This document shows, piece after piece, positions 1-5,548 of a stretch of 6,188 nucleotides of DNA (within the stretch, counting starts at the first letter, position 1; every line of letters starts with the position of its first letter). The stretch is from Candidatus Methylomirabilota bacterium (GTDB lineage Bacteria > Methylomirabilota > Methylomirabilia > Methylomirabilales > CSP1-5): contig JAHFDE010000095.1 of assembly GCA_023249165.1 (NCBI GenBank), positions 1,899 through 8,086 of the forward strand, read 5' to 3'. The translations under genes and the position numbers were made by a program. The notes below the pieces were generated by a model. The model was not told where the DNA came from. It did not search any database and was given only the letters and a program-made list of their open reading frames with translations.

Positions 1-54
1 CAGCGTCAAATCCCTTAAGAATTAGATATTTAACACCATGCGTTATAAAATAAC

Positions 55-83
55 TTGACAAGAGTAATGCGCCGCGTTATATT
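55..83 (+). promoter_or_regulatory. Sigma-70 type promoter of the phasin gene
   Basis: A perfect -35 box TTGACA lies at 55-60. A 17-bp spacer separates it from a -10 box TATATT at 78-83, one mismatch from TATAAT. The preceding 50 bases are clearly AT-rich (for example AAAATAA at 47-53) and could act as an UP-like element, unlike the GC-rich remainder of the window. The expected transcription start is near 90, leaving a 5' untranslated leader of about 90 nt before the ATG at 179. The call rests on sequence match alone. Confidence 0.8.
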
Positions 84-100
84 CCAGGGTGAAAGGTTCG

Positions 101-127
101 ACTCCTCTCGGGTCGTCTGAGGGGAGT
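101..127 (+). other. Hairpin in the 5' leader of the phasin mRNA
   Basis: ACTCCTCTC (101-109) pairs with GAGGGGAGT (119-127) to give a nine-base-pair stem with one G-U pair and a nine-base loop. It would form about 10 nt after the predicted transcript start and ends some 38 nt before the Shine-Dalgarno site. No U-run follows, so it is not a terminator. A role as a 5' stabilising structure is possible but untested. The arms are purine/pyrimidine rich, so a chance pairing cannot be excluded. Confidence 0.4.
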
Positions 128-165
128 GGATGGACCAAGGTGCAATGTAGCAAGACCAGGGGAAG

Positions 166-172
166 AAGGAGG
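166..172 (+). promoter_or_regulatory. Ribosome binding site that fixes the phasin start
   Basis: AAGGAGG at 166-172 is a near-ideal Shine-Dalgarno sequence, six bases ahead of the ATG at 179. It decides against the in-frame GTG at 89, which lies at or before the predicted transcription start and has no ribosome site. Confidence 0.88.
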
Positions 173-178
173 GGTATC

Positions 179-646
179 ATGGTTGGCGAGAATTTTGCGG
201 AGATGACCAACAAGGCCACTGAGACGTGGAACGGGACGGTCAATAAGGCACTCGAGGCGTTCGCCCTGACGAGCGACTTCAACCGGGACATCTCGGGCCG
301 GAGCGTCGACCTGAATGCCGCCATCGCCCGCGAAGGGGTCCAGTATGCCAGCGAGGTCCAGGCGGCTCTCCGCCAGGCTTCCGATGAGGCCCGGCAGCTC
401 TGGACCCGGCAGACCGAGGTCGTCCAGGATGCACCCAAGGACGTGATGGCGGCCACCCAGAAGGCCGTGGCCCTCTCTTGGGAGGGGGGCGAGCAGATCA
501 CGCGTCTCGGGGAGCTCCACCGGCAGGCGCTCAGCCGGTTCGCCGACAAAGTCCAGCATCTCCTGGACCAGGTTGGCGAAGAGACCCGGGAAACCTTCAC
601 GAAGTATTCTCAAAAGGTCCTGAAGCTGTACGGCCTGAAGAACTAA
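179..646 (+). CDS. Probable phasin (PHA granule-associated protein)
   Basis: This encodes a 155-residue, soluble, cysteine-free protein that is almost entirely predicted amphipathic helix, rich in Ala, Glu, Gln, Thr and Lys, with no signal peptide or membrane segment. That composition and length fit phasins, small proteins that coat PHA granules and limit their size and coalescence. A helical stretch at about 48-100 and another at about 104-150 could pack as an antiparallel bundle; the C-terminus ends in a short basic tail (KVLKLYGLKN). I see no catalytic motif. The assignment leans on context: the gene ends 73 bp from phaE, the convergent last gene of a PHA operon. It has its own strong promoter and terminator and so is transcribed alone, which suits a protein needed in much larger amounts than the synthase. 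It could instead be a different helical protein of the phasin-like superfamily. Confidence 0.68.
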   Translation: MVGENFAEMTNKATETWNGTVNKALEAFALTSDFNRDISGRSVDLNAAIAREGVQYASEVQAALRQASDEARQLWTRQTEVVQDAPKDVMAATQKAVALSWEGGEQITRLGELHRQALSRFADKVQHLLDQVGEETRETFTKYSQKVLKLYGLKN

Positions 647-667
647 GGCGAGTTCGCGGCAAGGCAG

Positions 668-702
668 AGGCCCCGTCGTCGAGGCGGGGCCTTCGTTTTT
701 TT
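668..702 (+). terminator. Rho-independent terminator after the phasin gene
   Basis: AGGCCCCG (668-675) and CGGGGCCT (685-692) form a perfect eight-base-pair GC-rich stem with a nine-base loop, followed by TTCG and a run of seven T (696-702), then CTTT. It begins 21 bases after the stop codon. The T-run is only on the + strand side. Seen from the converging phaE operon, the same hairpin is preceded by A-rich bases and has no following U-run, so it should terminate mainly the phasin transcript. Confidence 0.9.
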
Positions 703-719
703 CTTTCGCCTCAGGAGGC

Positions 720-1250
720 TCACGTCCCCTCCCTGCGGGCCTTCTCGAGGGTCGCCTGCAACGAGGCGAGGCTGCCCATCACCCCTTCGATCTTTGCCTC
801 AAGCTCCTCGATCCTCGATTCCACCCAAGAGATCTGAGAAGTCATCTCGGCGATCTGATTCCGCGAGGGGAGGCCGAGCGCCTTCAGATACGCCTCGCCG
901 GCCTTCTTCATCTCCTTCTGTACCGGGCCGGCCGCGCCGAGGTACTGTTCCAGGTACTTTCCGAAGGCCGCGGCGAAACCCTCGGACGCCATGGCACCCT
1001 CCAGGGCCTTCGACCACGCCTCGATCCCCTCGTCCAGGAACCGCTTCCAGAGCTGAAGCACCTCGGGCGACCCGCCCTCCCTCACCATCTGGGACAACAG
1101 CGACGCCCCCTGGTTGAAGAAGGGCATCCAATACTGGGAGAGGTTCGGCTGCGGGGTCCGGCCGAGCATCGCCTGCCAGGCCTCGATCCCCTGTTCTGTG
1201 GACTGCTTCCATTGCTGGAGCATCTCCTCTGCCCACGCCGCGCCGCTCAT
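720..1250 (-). CDS. phaE: PHA synthase small subunit, PhaE-type (short)
   Basis: This encodes a 176-residue acidic helical protein, the non-catalytic partner that activates a class III PHA synthase. Two similar blocks of the form LQxWK-5-GIEAW occur at residues 11-25 and 65-79. A segment LGLPSRNQIAEM (125-136) leads into a heptad-like coiled coil (about 137-170, containing VESRIEELEAKI), the arrangement expected at the C-terminus of the PhaE/PhaR group. The start ATG at 1250 follows AGGGAGG by five bases; the upstream ATG at 1292 would overlap phaC and lacks a ribosome site. It lies 48 bp after phaC and is last in the operon. At 176 residues it is about half the length of the Allochromatium PhaE (about 357 residues by memory) and closer to the class IV PhaR. 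Naming it phaE rather than phaR follows from the class III-like catalytic subunit. Confidence 0.8.
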   Translation of the reverse strand: MSGAAWAEEMLQQWKQSTEQGIEAWQAMLGRTPQPNLSQYWMPFFNQGASLLSQMVREGGSPEVLQLWKRFLDEGIEAWSKALEGAMASEGFAAAFGKYLEQYLGAAGPVQKEMKKAGEAYLKALGLPSRNQIAEMTSQISWVESRIEELEAKIEGVMGSLASLQATLEKARREGT

Positions 1251-1255
1251 GGTCG

Positions 1256-1262
1256 CCTCCCT
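1256..1262 (-). promoter_or_regulatory. Ribosome binding site of phaE
   Basis: On the minus strand AGGGAGG (1262 to 1256) precedes the ATG at 1250 with a five-base spacer. This selects the 176-residue start over the ATG 14 codons upstream. Confidence 0.85.
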
Positions 1263-1298
1263 AGTGACGCTCCGCCATCGATCTTCGCTCATCGCCTA

Positions 1299-2369
1299 TC
1301 ATTGGGATCGGGGGCCGAGCCAGCCCCAGACCTTGGGCCACGCGACGGTCGCCGCCTGCCGGCCGGCGATCAACGAGATGTGCCCCCCCGGCAACTCGAC
1401 ATACTCCGTGTCCCGACTCGACACCACATCGACCAGAGCCCTGACGCACGCCGCCGGGGCGATGTAATCGGTTTGAGCCCCCACCACCAAGACCGAACAA
1501 CGGATGTTGGACAGGTCTACCCGTCTCCCCTCGAAGTAGAGCTCACCTTTGACCATCTTGTTCCCCTGATAGAACTCCTCCACCCACTGCTTGAAGAAGC
1601 AGCCAGGGATGGGCATATACTCGTTGGCCCATTTGTTCAGGGCCTTGAAACCCTCCACGTACCGGTCATTCCACATGTTCCACCAGAGGTTCGTATAGCT
1701 GCTGAGGTCAGCGGTCGGTTTCAGCAGCTTGAACCCGACCCGGATCAGGTCCGCCGGCATCCCCCCAAACGCGTCTACGACCTTCTCCGCATCGAAGTAA
1801 CGCTTATCCATCCAGGTCGTGAAGAACCCCGCCTTTTCGAAATCGATGGGGCCCGCCATATTGATAAAATTACGGACAGGGGCTTCAGGGTGAAGGGCGA
1901 TGTAACAGGCGCTGAGGGGGGCCCCCATGCAGTAGCCGAGCAGACTGACCTCCTTTGCCTGGGAACTCTCGAGGAGCTTCTTTACCATGACCGGGAGGAT
2001 GCGCAGTATGCACTCGTCCACGGTCAGGCCATCGTCCTCATCCCCGAAGATCCCCCAGTCGAGGAGATAGAAGTCGAACCCCTGCCTTACCATGTATTCG
2101 ATAAAGCTACTTCCGGGCAGCAAGTCGAAGATATAGGGGCGACTGATCCCGAGGTTCGGGACCATGAGGACAGGGACAGGATAGACCGCCTCCGCCGTCG
2201 GTCGATATCGATACAGTCTTGCCTTGCCCTTCCGGTAGATGAGATCGCGGGGCGTCTGCCCCACCTCTGGCTCACCCGACGTCAGAAACATCTCTTTCGC
2301 CTGCTCCGTCCTCTTCACCTGGCGCACCACTTCCTCCTGCCACTGCTTCAGGACATCCTGTTGGGCCAC
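1299..2369 (-). CDS. phaC: Class III PHA synthase catalytic subunit
   Basis: This alpha/beta-hydrolase-fold enzyme polymerises (R)-3-hydroxyacyl-CoA into polyhydroxyalkanoate at the granule surface, releasing CoA. Counting from the GTG at 2369 the protein has 356 residues, the usual class III length. The modified lipase box GYCMG places the nucleophile at Cys147. The catalytic Asp is at residue 301 in VGAQTDYIAP and the His at 330 in GGHIS. These agree to within two residues with Cys149, Asp302 and His331 of the Allochromatium vinosum enzyme. Other family segments are PNLGISRPYIFDLLPG (about 72-87) and YLLDWG (about 101-106). The long N-terminal domain of class I and II enzymes is absent. The GTG start has AGGAGG nine bases upstream; an in-frame ATG at 2447 would overlap the thiolase by 65 bp. 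It sits 13 bp after the thiolase stop, so the two are probably translationally coupled, and phaE follows. Confidence 0.96.
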   Translation of the reverse strand: MAQQDVLKQWQEEVVRQVKRTEQAKEMFLTSGEPEVGQTPRDLIYRKGKARLYRYRPTAEAVYPVPVLMVPNLGISRPYIFDLLPGSSFIEYMVRQGFDFYLLDWGIFGDEDDGLTVDECILRILPVMVKKLLESSQAKEVSLLGYCMGAPLSACYIALHPEAPVRNFINMAGPIDFEKAGFFTTWMDKRYFDAEKVVDAFGGMPADLIRVGFKLLKPTADLSSYTNLWWNMWNDRYVEGFKALNKWANEYMPIPGCFFKQWVEEFYQGNKMVKGELYFEGRRVDLSNIRCSVLVVGAQTDYIAPAACVRALVDVVSSRDTEYVELPGGHISLIAGRQAATVAWPKVWGWLGPRSQ

Positions 2370-2378
2370 ACTCCTCCC

Positions 2379-2384
2379 CCTCCT
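2379..2384 (-). promoter_or_regulatory. phaC ribosome binding site overlapping the thiolase stop codon
   Basis: AGGAGG (2384 to 2379, minus strand) shares two bases with the TAG stop of the thiolase (2385-2383). A second GGAG at 2374-2371 sits too close to the start to work well. The overlap places a terminating ribosome directly on the phaC initiation site and supports the GTG start at 2369. Confidence 0.75.
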
Positions 2385-3567
2385 ACGTGAGGCGTTCCAC
2401 CACCAGGGCGTTTCCCTCCCCACCACCGGCCCCCATACAGGCCACACCGTACTGCAAACGCCGATCTTGGAGGGCGTGCAAGAGCGTTACGAAAATCCTG
2501 GTTCCACAGGCCCCGATCGGATGGCCGATGGCGATCGATCCGCCATGGACGTTGATCCTCGCGTTGTCGATCTTCAGTTCCCGCTCGCAGGCGATGACCT
2601 TGACAGCAAACGCCTCGTTGATCTCGAACAGGTTGATGTCCTCCACCTCGAGTCCAGCCTTCTGTACGGCCTTTCGCGTTGCCGGGATAGGGCTCATCGC
2701 CATAACGGCCGGCTCGACGTTGGCCCAGCCCCAGGAACGGATGAGGAACCAGGGCCTCAGGCCCAGCTCTCTTGCCTTGCGCATGGACGTAACGACGACG
2801 GCCGCCGCCCCATCGGTGATGCCCGAGGAATTGCCCGCCGTGACCGTTCCCCCTTCCCGAAAAGTCGGTTTGAGCTTCGCCAGCTTCTCTAGTGTGGTAT
2901 CCGGCCGCGGGTGTTCATCCTGGGCGAACAGGACCGGTTCCCCCTTGGCCTGTGGGATGGAGATGGGGATGATCTCCTCCTTAAACTTGCCGGTCTTCAT
3001 CGCCTCGGCCGCCCTCTGCTGGCTGATCACGGCCTGCCGGTCTTGCTCCTCCCGGCTGATCTTGAACTTTTCAGCCATAAGATCGCCGAGATAGCCCATG
3101 CGATGCCCGGTGCCAGGGCAGGTCAGGCCGTCGTGGATCATGTGATCCAGGGTCTCGAACGAGCCCATCCGATGCCCCCATCGGGTGTGGGGCAGCATAT
3201 ACGGGGCCCGGCTCATATTCTCCATCCCCCCGGCCACGACGACATCGGCGGTCCCCGCCCAGATCGCCTGGGCCGCCAACCCCACCGTTTCAATCCCTGT
3301 CCCGCTTGCCTTGTTCACCGTATACGTCGCGACCTCGATGGGAAGCCCGGCCTCGAGCACTGCCTTCCGGGCCGGCCCCAAACCGAGAGTGGCCTGAAGG
3401 GCGCTGCCCATAATGACGTAATCGACCTGAGCCGGCTCCAGGTTGGCCCGCTTGATGGCGTCATTGATGACGAGCGCCCCGAGTTTCGTCGCGGAGATAT
3501 CCTTCAAGCTTCCGCCAAATTTTCCGACCGGCGTTCTGACTGCGCTGACGACCACCGCCTGTTCCAT
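2383..3567 (-). CDS. Thiolase family protein (acetyl-CoA acetyltransferase-like) with Ser at the nucleophile position
   Basis: The 394-residue protein has full biosynthetic-thiolase length and layout, close to Zoogloea PhaA. It starts VVVSAVRTPVGKFGG, has the GGMENMS segment (about 113-119), NSSGITDGAAA (246-256), NEAF (317-320), GHPIGACG (348-355, His349) and CMGAGGGEG (377-385, Cys377). The usual reaction is condensation of two acetyl-CoA to acetoacetyl-CoA, or its reverse, feeding PHA synthesis through a reductase. The nucleophile motif, normally NKxCGSG with Cys near 89, reads NKASGTG here, with Ser88 (codon AGC, 3306-3304). The reading frame is intact on both sides. Whether it still works as a thiolase, uses serine, or has another role is open; I therefore withhold the symbol phaA. 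The ATG at 3567 has GAGGAG six bases upstream; the ATGs at 3603 and 3627 have none. Position between the mutase and phaC supports a role in PHA precursor metabolism. Confidence 0.9.
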   Translation of the reverse strand: MEQAVVVSAVRTPVGKFGGSLKDISATKLGALVINDAIKRANLEPAQVDYVIMGSALQATLGLGPARKAVLEAGLPIEVATYTVNKASGTGIETVGLAAQAIWAGTADVVVAGGMENMSRAPYMLPHTRWGHRMGSFETLDHMIHDGLTCPGTGHRMGYLGDLMAEKFKISREEQDRQAVISQQRAAEAMKTGKFKEEIIPISIPQAKGEPVLFAQDEHPRPDTTLEKLAKLKPTFREGGTVTAGNSSGITDGAAAVVVTSMRKARELGLRPWFLIRSWGWANVEPAVMAMSPIPATRKAVQKAGLEVEDINLFEINEAFAVKVIACERELKIDNARINVHGGSIAIGHPIGACGTRIFVTLLHALQDRRLQYGVACMGAGGGEGNALVVERLT

Positions 3568-3573
3568 CCTCCA

Positions 3574-3579
3574 CTCCTC
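3574..3579 (-). promoter_or_regulatory. Ribosome binding site of the thiolase gene
   Basis: GAGGAG (3579 to 3574, minus strand) lies six bases before the ATG at 3567. It rules out the in-frame upstream ATGs at 3603 and 3627 as main starts. Confidence 0.75.
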
Positions 3580-3635
3580 GCCGGCCCCTTCCCGGGCCGA
3601 CATCCCCGTCACACCGGTGCGGGCCACCCGCTCTC

Positions 3636-5306
3636 CTACAGCCCCGTCGGCGGCTTATACTCCCCAAAGACCTCCCGAAGCAGGCCACAGATCTCACCGA
3701 TCGTTGCGTACGCCTTCACCGCATCCAGAATAGGCTCCATCAGGTTCTCCTCACCGAGCGCGGCCTCCCGAAGGTTGATCAAGGCCTGTTGCACCGCTCG
3801 GCCGCTGCGCCGGGCCCGGAAGCTAGCCAGCTTCGCCTTCTGACTTTCCGCCGCCTCAGGGTTCACCCGAAAAATCGGGGTCCGTTGCTGCCCGCTGTCC
3901 CCGAAACGGTTCACCCCGACGATGACCCTCTTACCCTCCTCGATCTGGCGCTGGAATCGGTACGCCTCCTCCTGGATGGCACGCTGCATGTAGCCACGCT
4001 CGATGGCGGCGACAGCCCCGCCCATCGCCTCGATCTCTCCGAGGATGCCCCAGGCCTTTTGCTCGAGCTGGTCCGTCAGGGCCTCCAGGTAGTAGGAGCC
4101 TGCCAGCGGATCGACGGTGTCGGTGACACCCGTCTCATGGGCGATGATCTGCTGCGTCCTGAGCGCGATGCGTTGGGCCTCCTCCGTCGGGATGGCCAGC
4201 GCCTCATCGAAGCAGGAGAGCGCAAGGGACTGCACCCCGCCCAAGACCGCCGCCAGGGCCTGGAGCGCCGCCCGCACAATGTTGTTCTCCGGCTGCTGGG
4301 CCGTCAGCGTCGAACCGCCGGTCTGGGTATGGGTCCGAAACATCCACGAGCGAGGATCCTTGGCTTGGAATCGCTGCCGCATGAGCCTTGCCCACATCCG
4401 CCGCAAGGCCCGGTACTTGGCGATCTCCTCGAAGAGGCCGTTATGGGTGTTGAAGATCCAGGAGAGGCGGGGAGCAAACGCATCGACTGCGAGGCCTCGA
4501 CGTCGCACCGCCTCGATATAAGCGATGGCGTTGGCGAAGGCGAAGGCGATCTCCTGGGCGGCGGAGGCACCGGCATCACGGATGTGATAGCCGCTGATAC
4601 TGATGGGATTCCACCGGGGTACATGGGCCGTGCAGTACGCAATGAGGTCCGCGGCCAGGCGCAGCGAGGGCCCCGGCGGGTAAATATAGGTTCCCCGTGC
4701 GACATACTCCTTGAGCACATCGTTCTGGACCGTACCCGCCAGCCGATCCCTCGCCACCCGCTGCTGATCGCCGACGGCGATGTACATCGCCACGAGGATC
4801 GCCGCCGGGGCGTTGATGGTCATCGAGGTCGTCACCTGATCGAGCGGAATGCCATCGAAGAGAGTCTCCATGTCGGCCAGGGAGTCGATGGCGACCCCCA
4901 CCTGTCCCACCTCTCCCTCGGCCAGAGGATCGTCCGAGTCGAGGCCCATCTGGGTGGGGAGGTCAAAGGCCACACTCAAACCGGTCTGTCCCTCTGTGAG
5001 CAGGTACCGGAAGCGCTCATTGCTCTCCTCGGCCGTCCCCATTCCCGCGTACTGGCGCATCGTCCAGAACTGACTGCGATACATCGTGGGGTAAATTCCC
5101 CGGGTGTACGGATACTGCCCGGGAAAGCCCAGCCTTTCCAGGTAATCGCGGTCGGCCGTATCCTCGGGCGTATACAAGCGCTCAACCGGAATCCCAGACG
5201 ACGTGGTAAACTCCTCCCGCTCCTGGATCCGGCCCAAGGCAGGTTTCAGGACCTGCTCCTCCCAGGTTCTCTTTGCGTCAGCAATGTCTTCTCTTTCTTG
5301 CCCCAT
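3636..5306 (-). CDS. Methylmalonyl-CoA mutase family, large (catalytic) subunit without B12 domain
   Basis: This encodes 556 residues of the acyl-CoA mutase TIM-barrel domain, the substrate-binding part of adenosylcobalamin-dependent carbon-skeleton mutases such as methylmalonyl-CoA to succinyl-CoA. Family blocks in order are YPTMYRSQFWTMRQYAG (about 72-88), GLSVAFDLPTQMG, GTYIYPPGPS (about 205-214), ISISGYH (His241), APRLSWIFN and TLTAQQPENN. Tyr86, Arg204 and His241 align by spacing with Tyr89, Arg207 and His244 of Propionibacterium MutB. Isobutyryl-CoA mutase is reported to have Phe and Gln at the first two, so a dicarboxylic acyl-CoA substrate is favoured. Ethylmalonyl-CoA mutase is not excluded. 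The protein ends at GEYKPPTGL with no DxHxxG cobalamin motif, so a separate B12 subunit must exist. The ATG at 5306 is preceded by GGAGAGGGAGG; the ATG at 5378 would start inside an inserted element. The thiolase follows after 68 bp. Confidence 0.93.
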   Translation of the reverse strand: MGQEREDIADAKRTWEEQVLKPALGRIQEREEFTTSSGIPVERLYTPEDTADRDYLERLGFPGQYPYTRGIYPTMYRSQFWTMRQYAGMGTAEESNERFRYLLTEGQTGLSVAFDLPTQMGLDSDDPLAEGEVGQVGVAIDSLADMETLFDGIPLDQVTTSMTINAPAAILVAMYIAVGDQQRVARDRLAGTVQNDVLKEYVARGTYIYPPGPSLRLAADLIAYCTAHVPRWNPISISGYHIRDAGASAAQEIAFAFANAIAYIEAVRRRGLAVDAFAPRLSWIFNTHNGLFEEIAKYRALRRMWARLMRQRFQAKDPRSWMFRTHTQTGGSTLTAQQPENNIVRAALQALAAVLGGVQSLALSCFDEALAIPTEEAQRIALRTQQIIAHETGVTDTVDPLAGSYYLEALTDQLEQKAWGILGEIEAMGGAVAAIERGYMQRAIQEEAYRFQRQIEEGKRVIVGVNRFGDSGQQRTPIFRVNPEAAESQKAKLASFRARRSGRAVQQALINLREAALGEENLMEPILDAVKAYATIGEICGLLREVFGEYKPPTGL

Positions 5307-5338
5307 TCCTCCCTCTCCGCGGGACTGCCCAGGCCCTA

Positions 5339-5440
5339 GTGCCGTTCCAACTATTTTCCCCGAACGCCGGCCGCTCACTGAACCGAGCGAGTAGGCCGAA
5401 CTGTCAGGCTCGGACTAGGCCAAACAAGTTGGAACGGCAC
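5339..5440. mobile_element. MITE-like element 1 (IS630-type ends, TA duplication)
   Basis: This 102-bp element is bounded by a 13-bp terminal inverted repeat, GTGCCGTTCCAAC on the left (5339-5351) and its exact complement on the right (5428-5440). It is flanked on both sides by TA (5337-5338 and 5441-5442), within C-TA and TA-G. This is the signature of IS630/Tc1-mariner transposition into CTAG. It contains no open reading frame that could be a transposase, so it would be a non-autonomous miniature element. The 76-bp interior is not recognisably coding. It lies 32 bases upstream of the mutase start codon and could alter that gene's expression. Confidence 0.75.
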
Positions 5441-5455
5441 TAGTACCGTTCCAAC
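5428..5455. repeat. Palindrome at the junction of the two elements
   Basis: Arms GTTGGAACGG (5428-5437) and CCGTTCCAAC (5446-5455) are perfect complements, and the centre contains the self-complementary ACTAGT. The whole 28 bases are a palindrome apart from one mismatched pair. It arises because the right end of element 1 abuts the left end of element 2. In minus-strand RNA it would form a strong hairpin, followed by CUUGUUUGG, between the acyl-CoA dehydrogenase and mutase coding regions. Confidence 0.85.
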
Positions 5456-5548
5456 TATCTATAGGTGCCCGCCTCTTTGCCGCACACCTGCACAACCGTT
5501 GCTACAAGGGAGGTTGGTCACGTTCGGCTCGGCAGGTTGGAACGGCAC
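5443..5548. mobile_element. MITE-like element 2 (tandem copy, diverged interior)
   Basis: This 106-bp element has left end GTACCGTTCCAAC (5443-5455, one mismatch to element 1) and right end GTTGGAACGGCAC (5536-5548). TA flanks it at 5441-5442, shared with element 1, and at 5549-5550. The two left ends also agree in the next three bases (TAT), but the interiors otherwise do not align by eye, so these are either separate family members sharing ends or old diverged copies. The right-hand C-TA forms the TAG stop codon of the acyl-CoA dehydrogenase gene on the minus strand. Confidence 0.72.

Noticed and set aside
89..178. N-terminal extension of the phasin from a GTG at 89
   Set aside because: The GTG coincides with the predicted transcription start and has no ribosome site. 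The ATG at 179 has AAGGAGG at ideal spacing, and the extra 30 residues do not look like phasin sequence.
661..719. Terminator 668-702 as a bidirectional terminator for the phaE operon
   Set aside because: On the minus strand the stem is followed by CTGCCTTGCC rather than a T-run, so only + strand termination is supported. Weaker termination of the operon there cannot be excluded.
3582..3599. Hairpin CGGCCC/GGGCCG between mutase and thiolase as a terminator or regulator
   Set aside because: A six-base-pair stem of pure G and C in GC-rich DNA is expected by chance, no U-run follows on either strand, and it sits just ahead of the thiolase ribosome site in an apparent operon.
1212..5339. Long + strand open frames (1212-2390, 2911-3843, 3789-5339) opposite phaC, thiolase and mutase
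   Set aside because: They lie antisense to genes with full-length family matches. Their translations are rich in Arg, Pro, His and Asp without recognisable motifs, as expected from GC-rich antisense frames, and they lack good ribosome sites.
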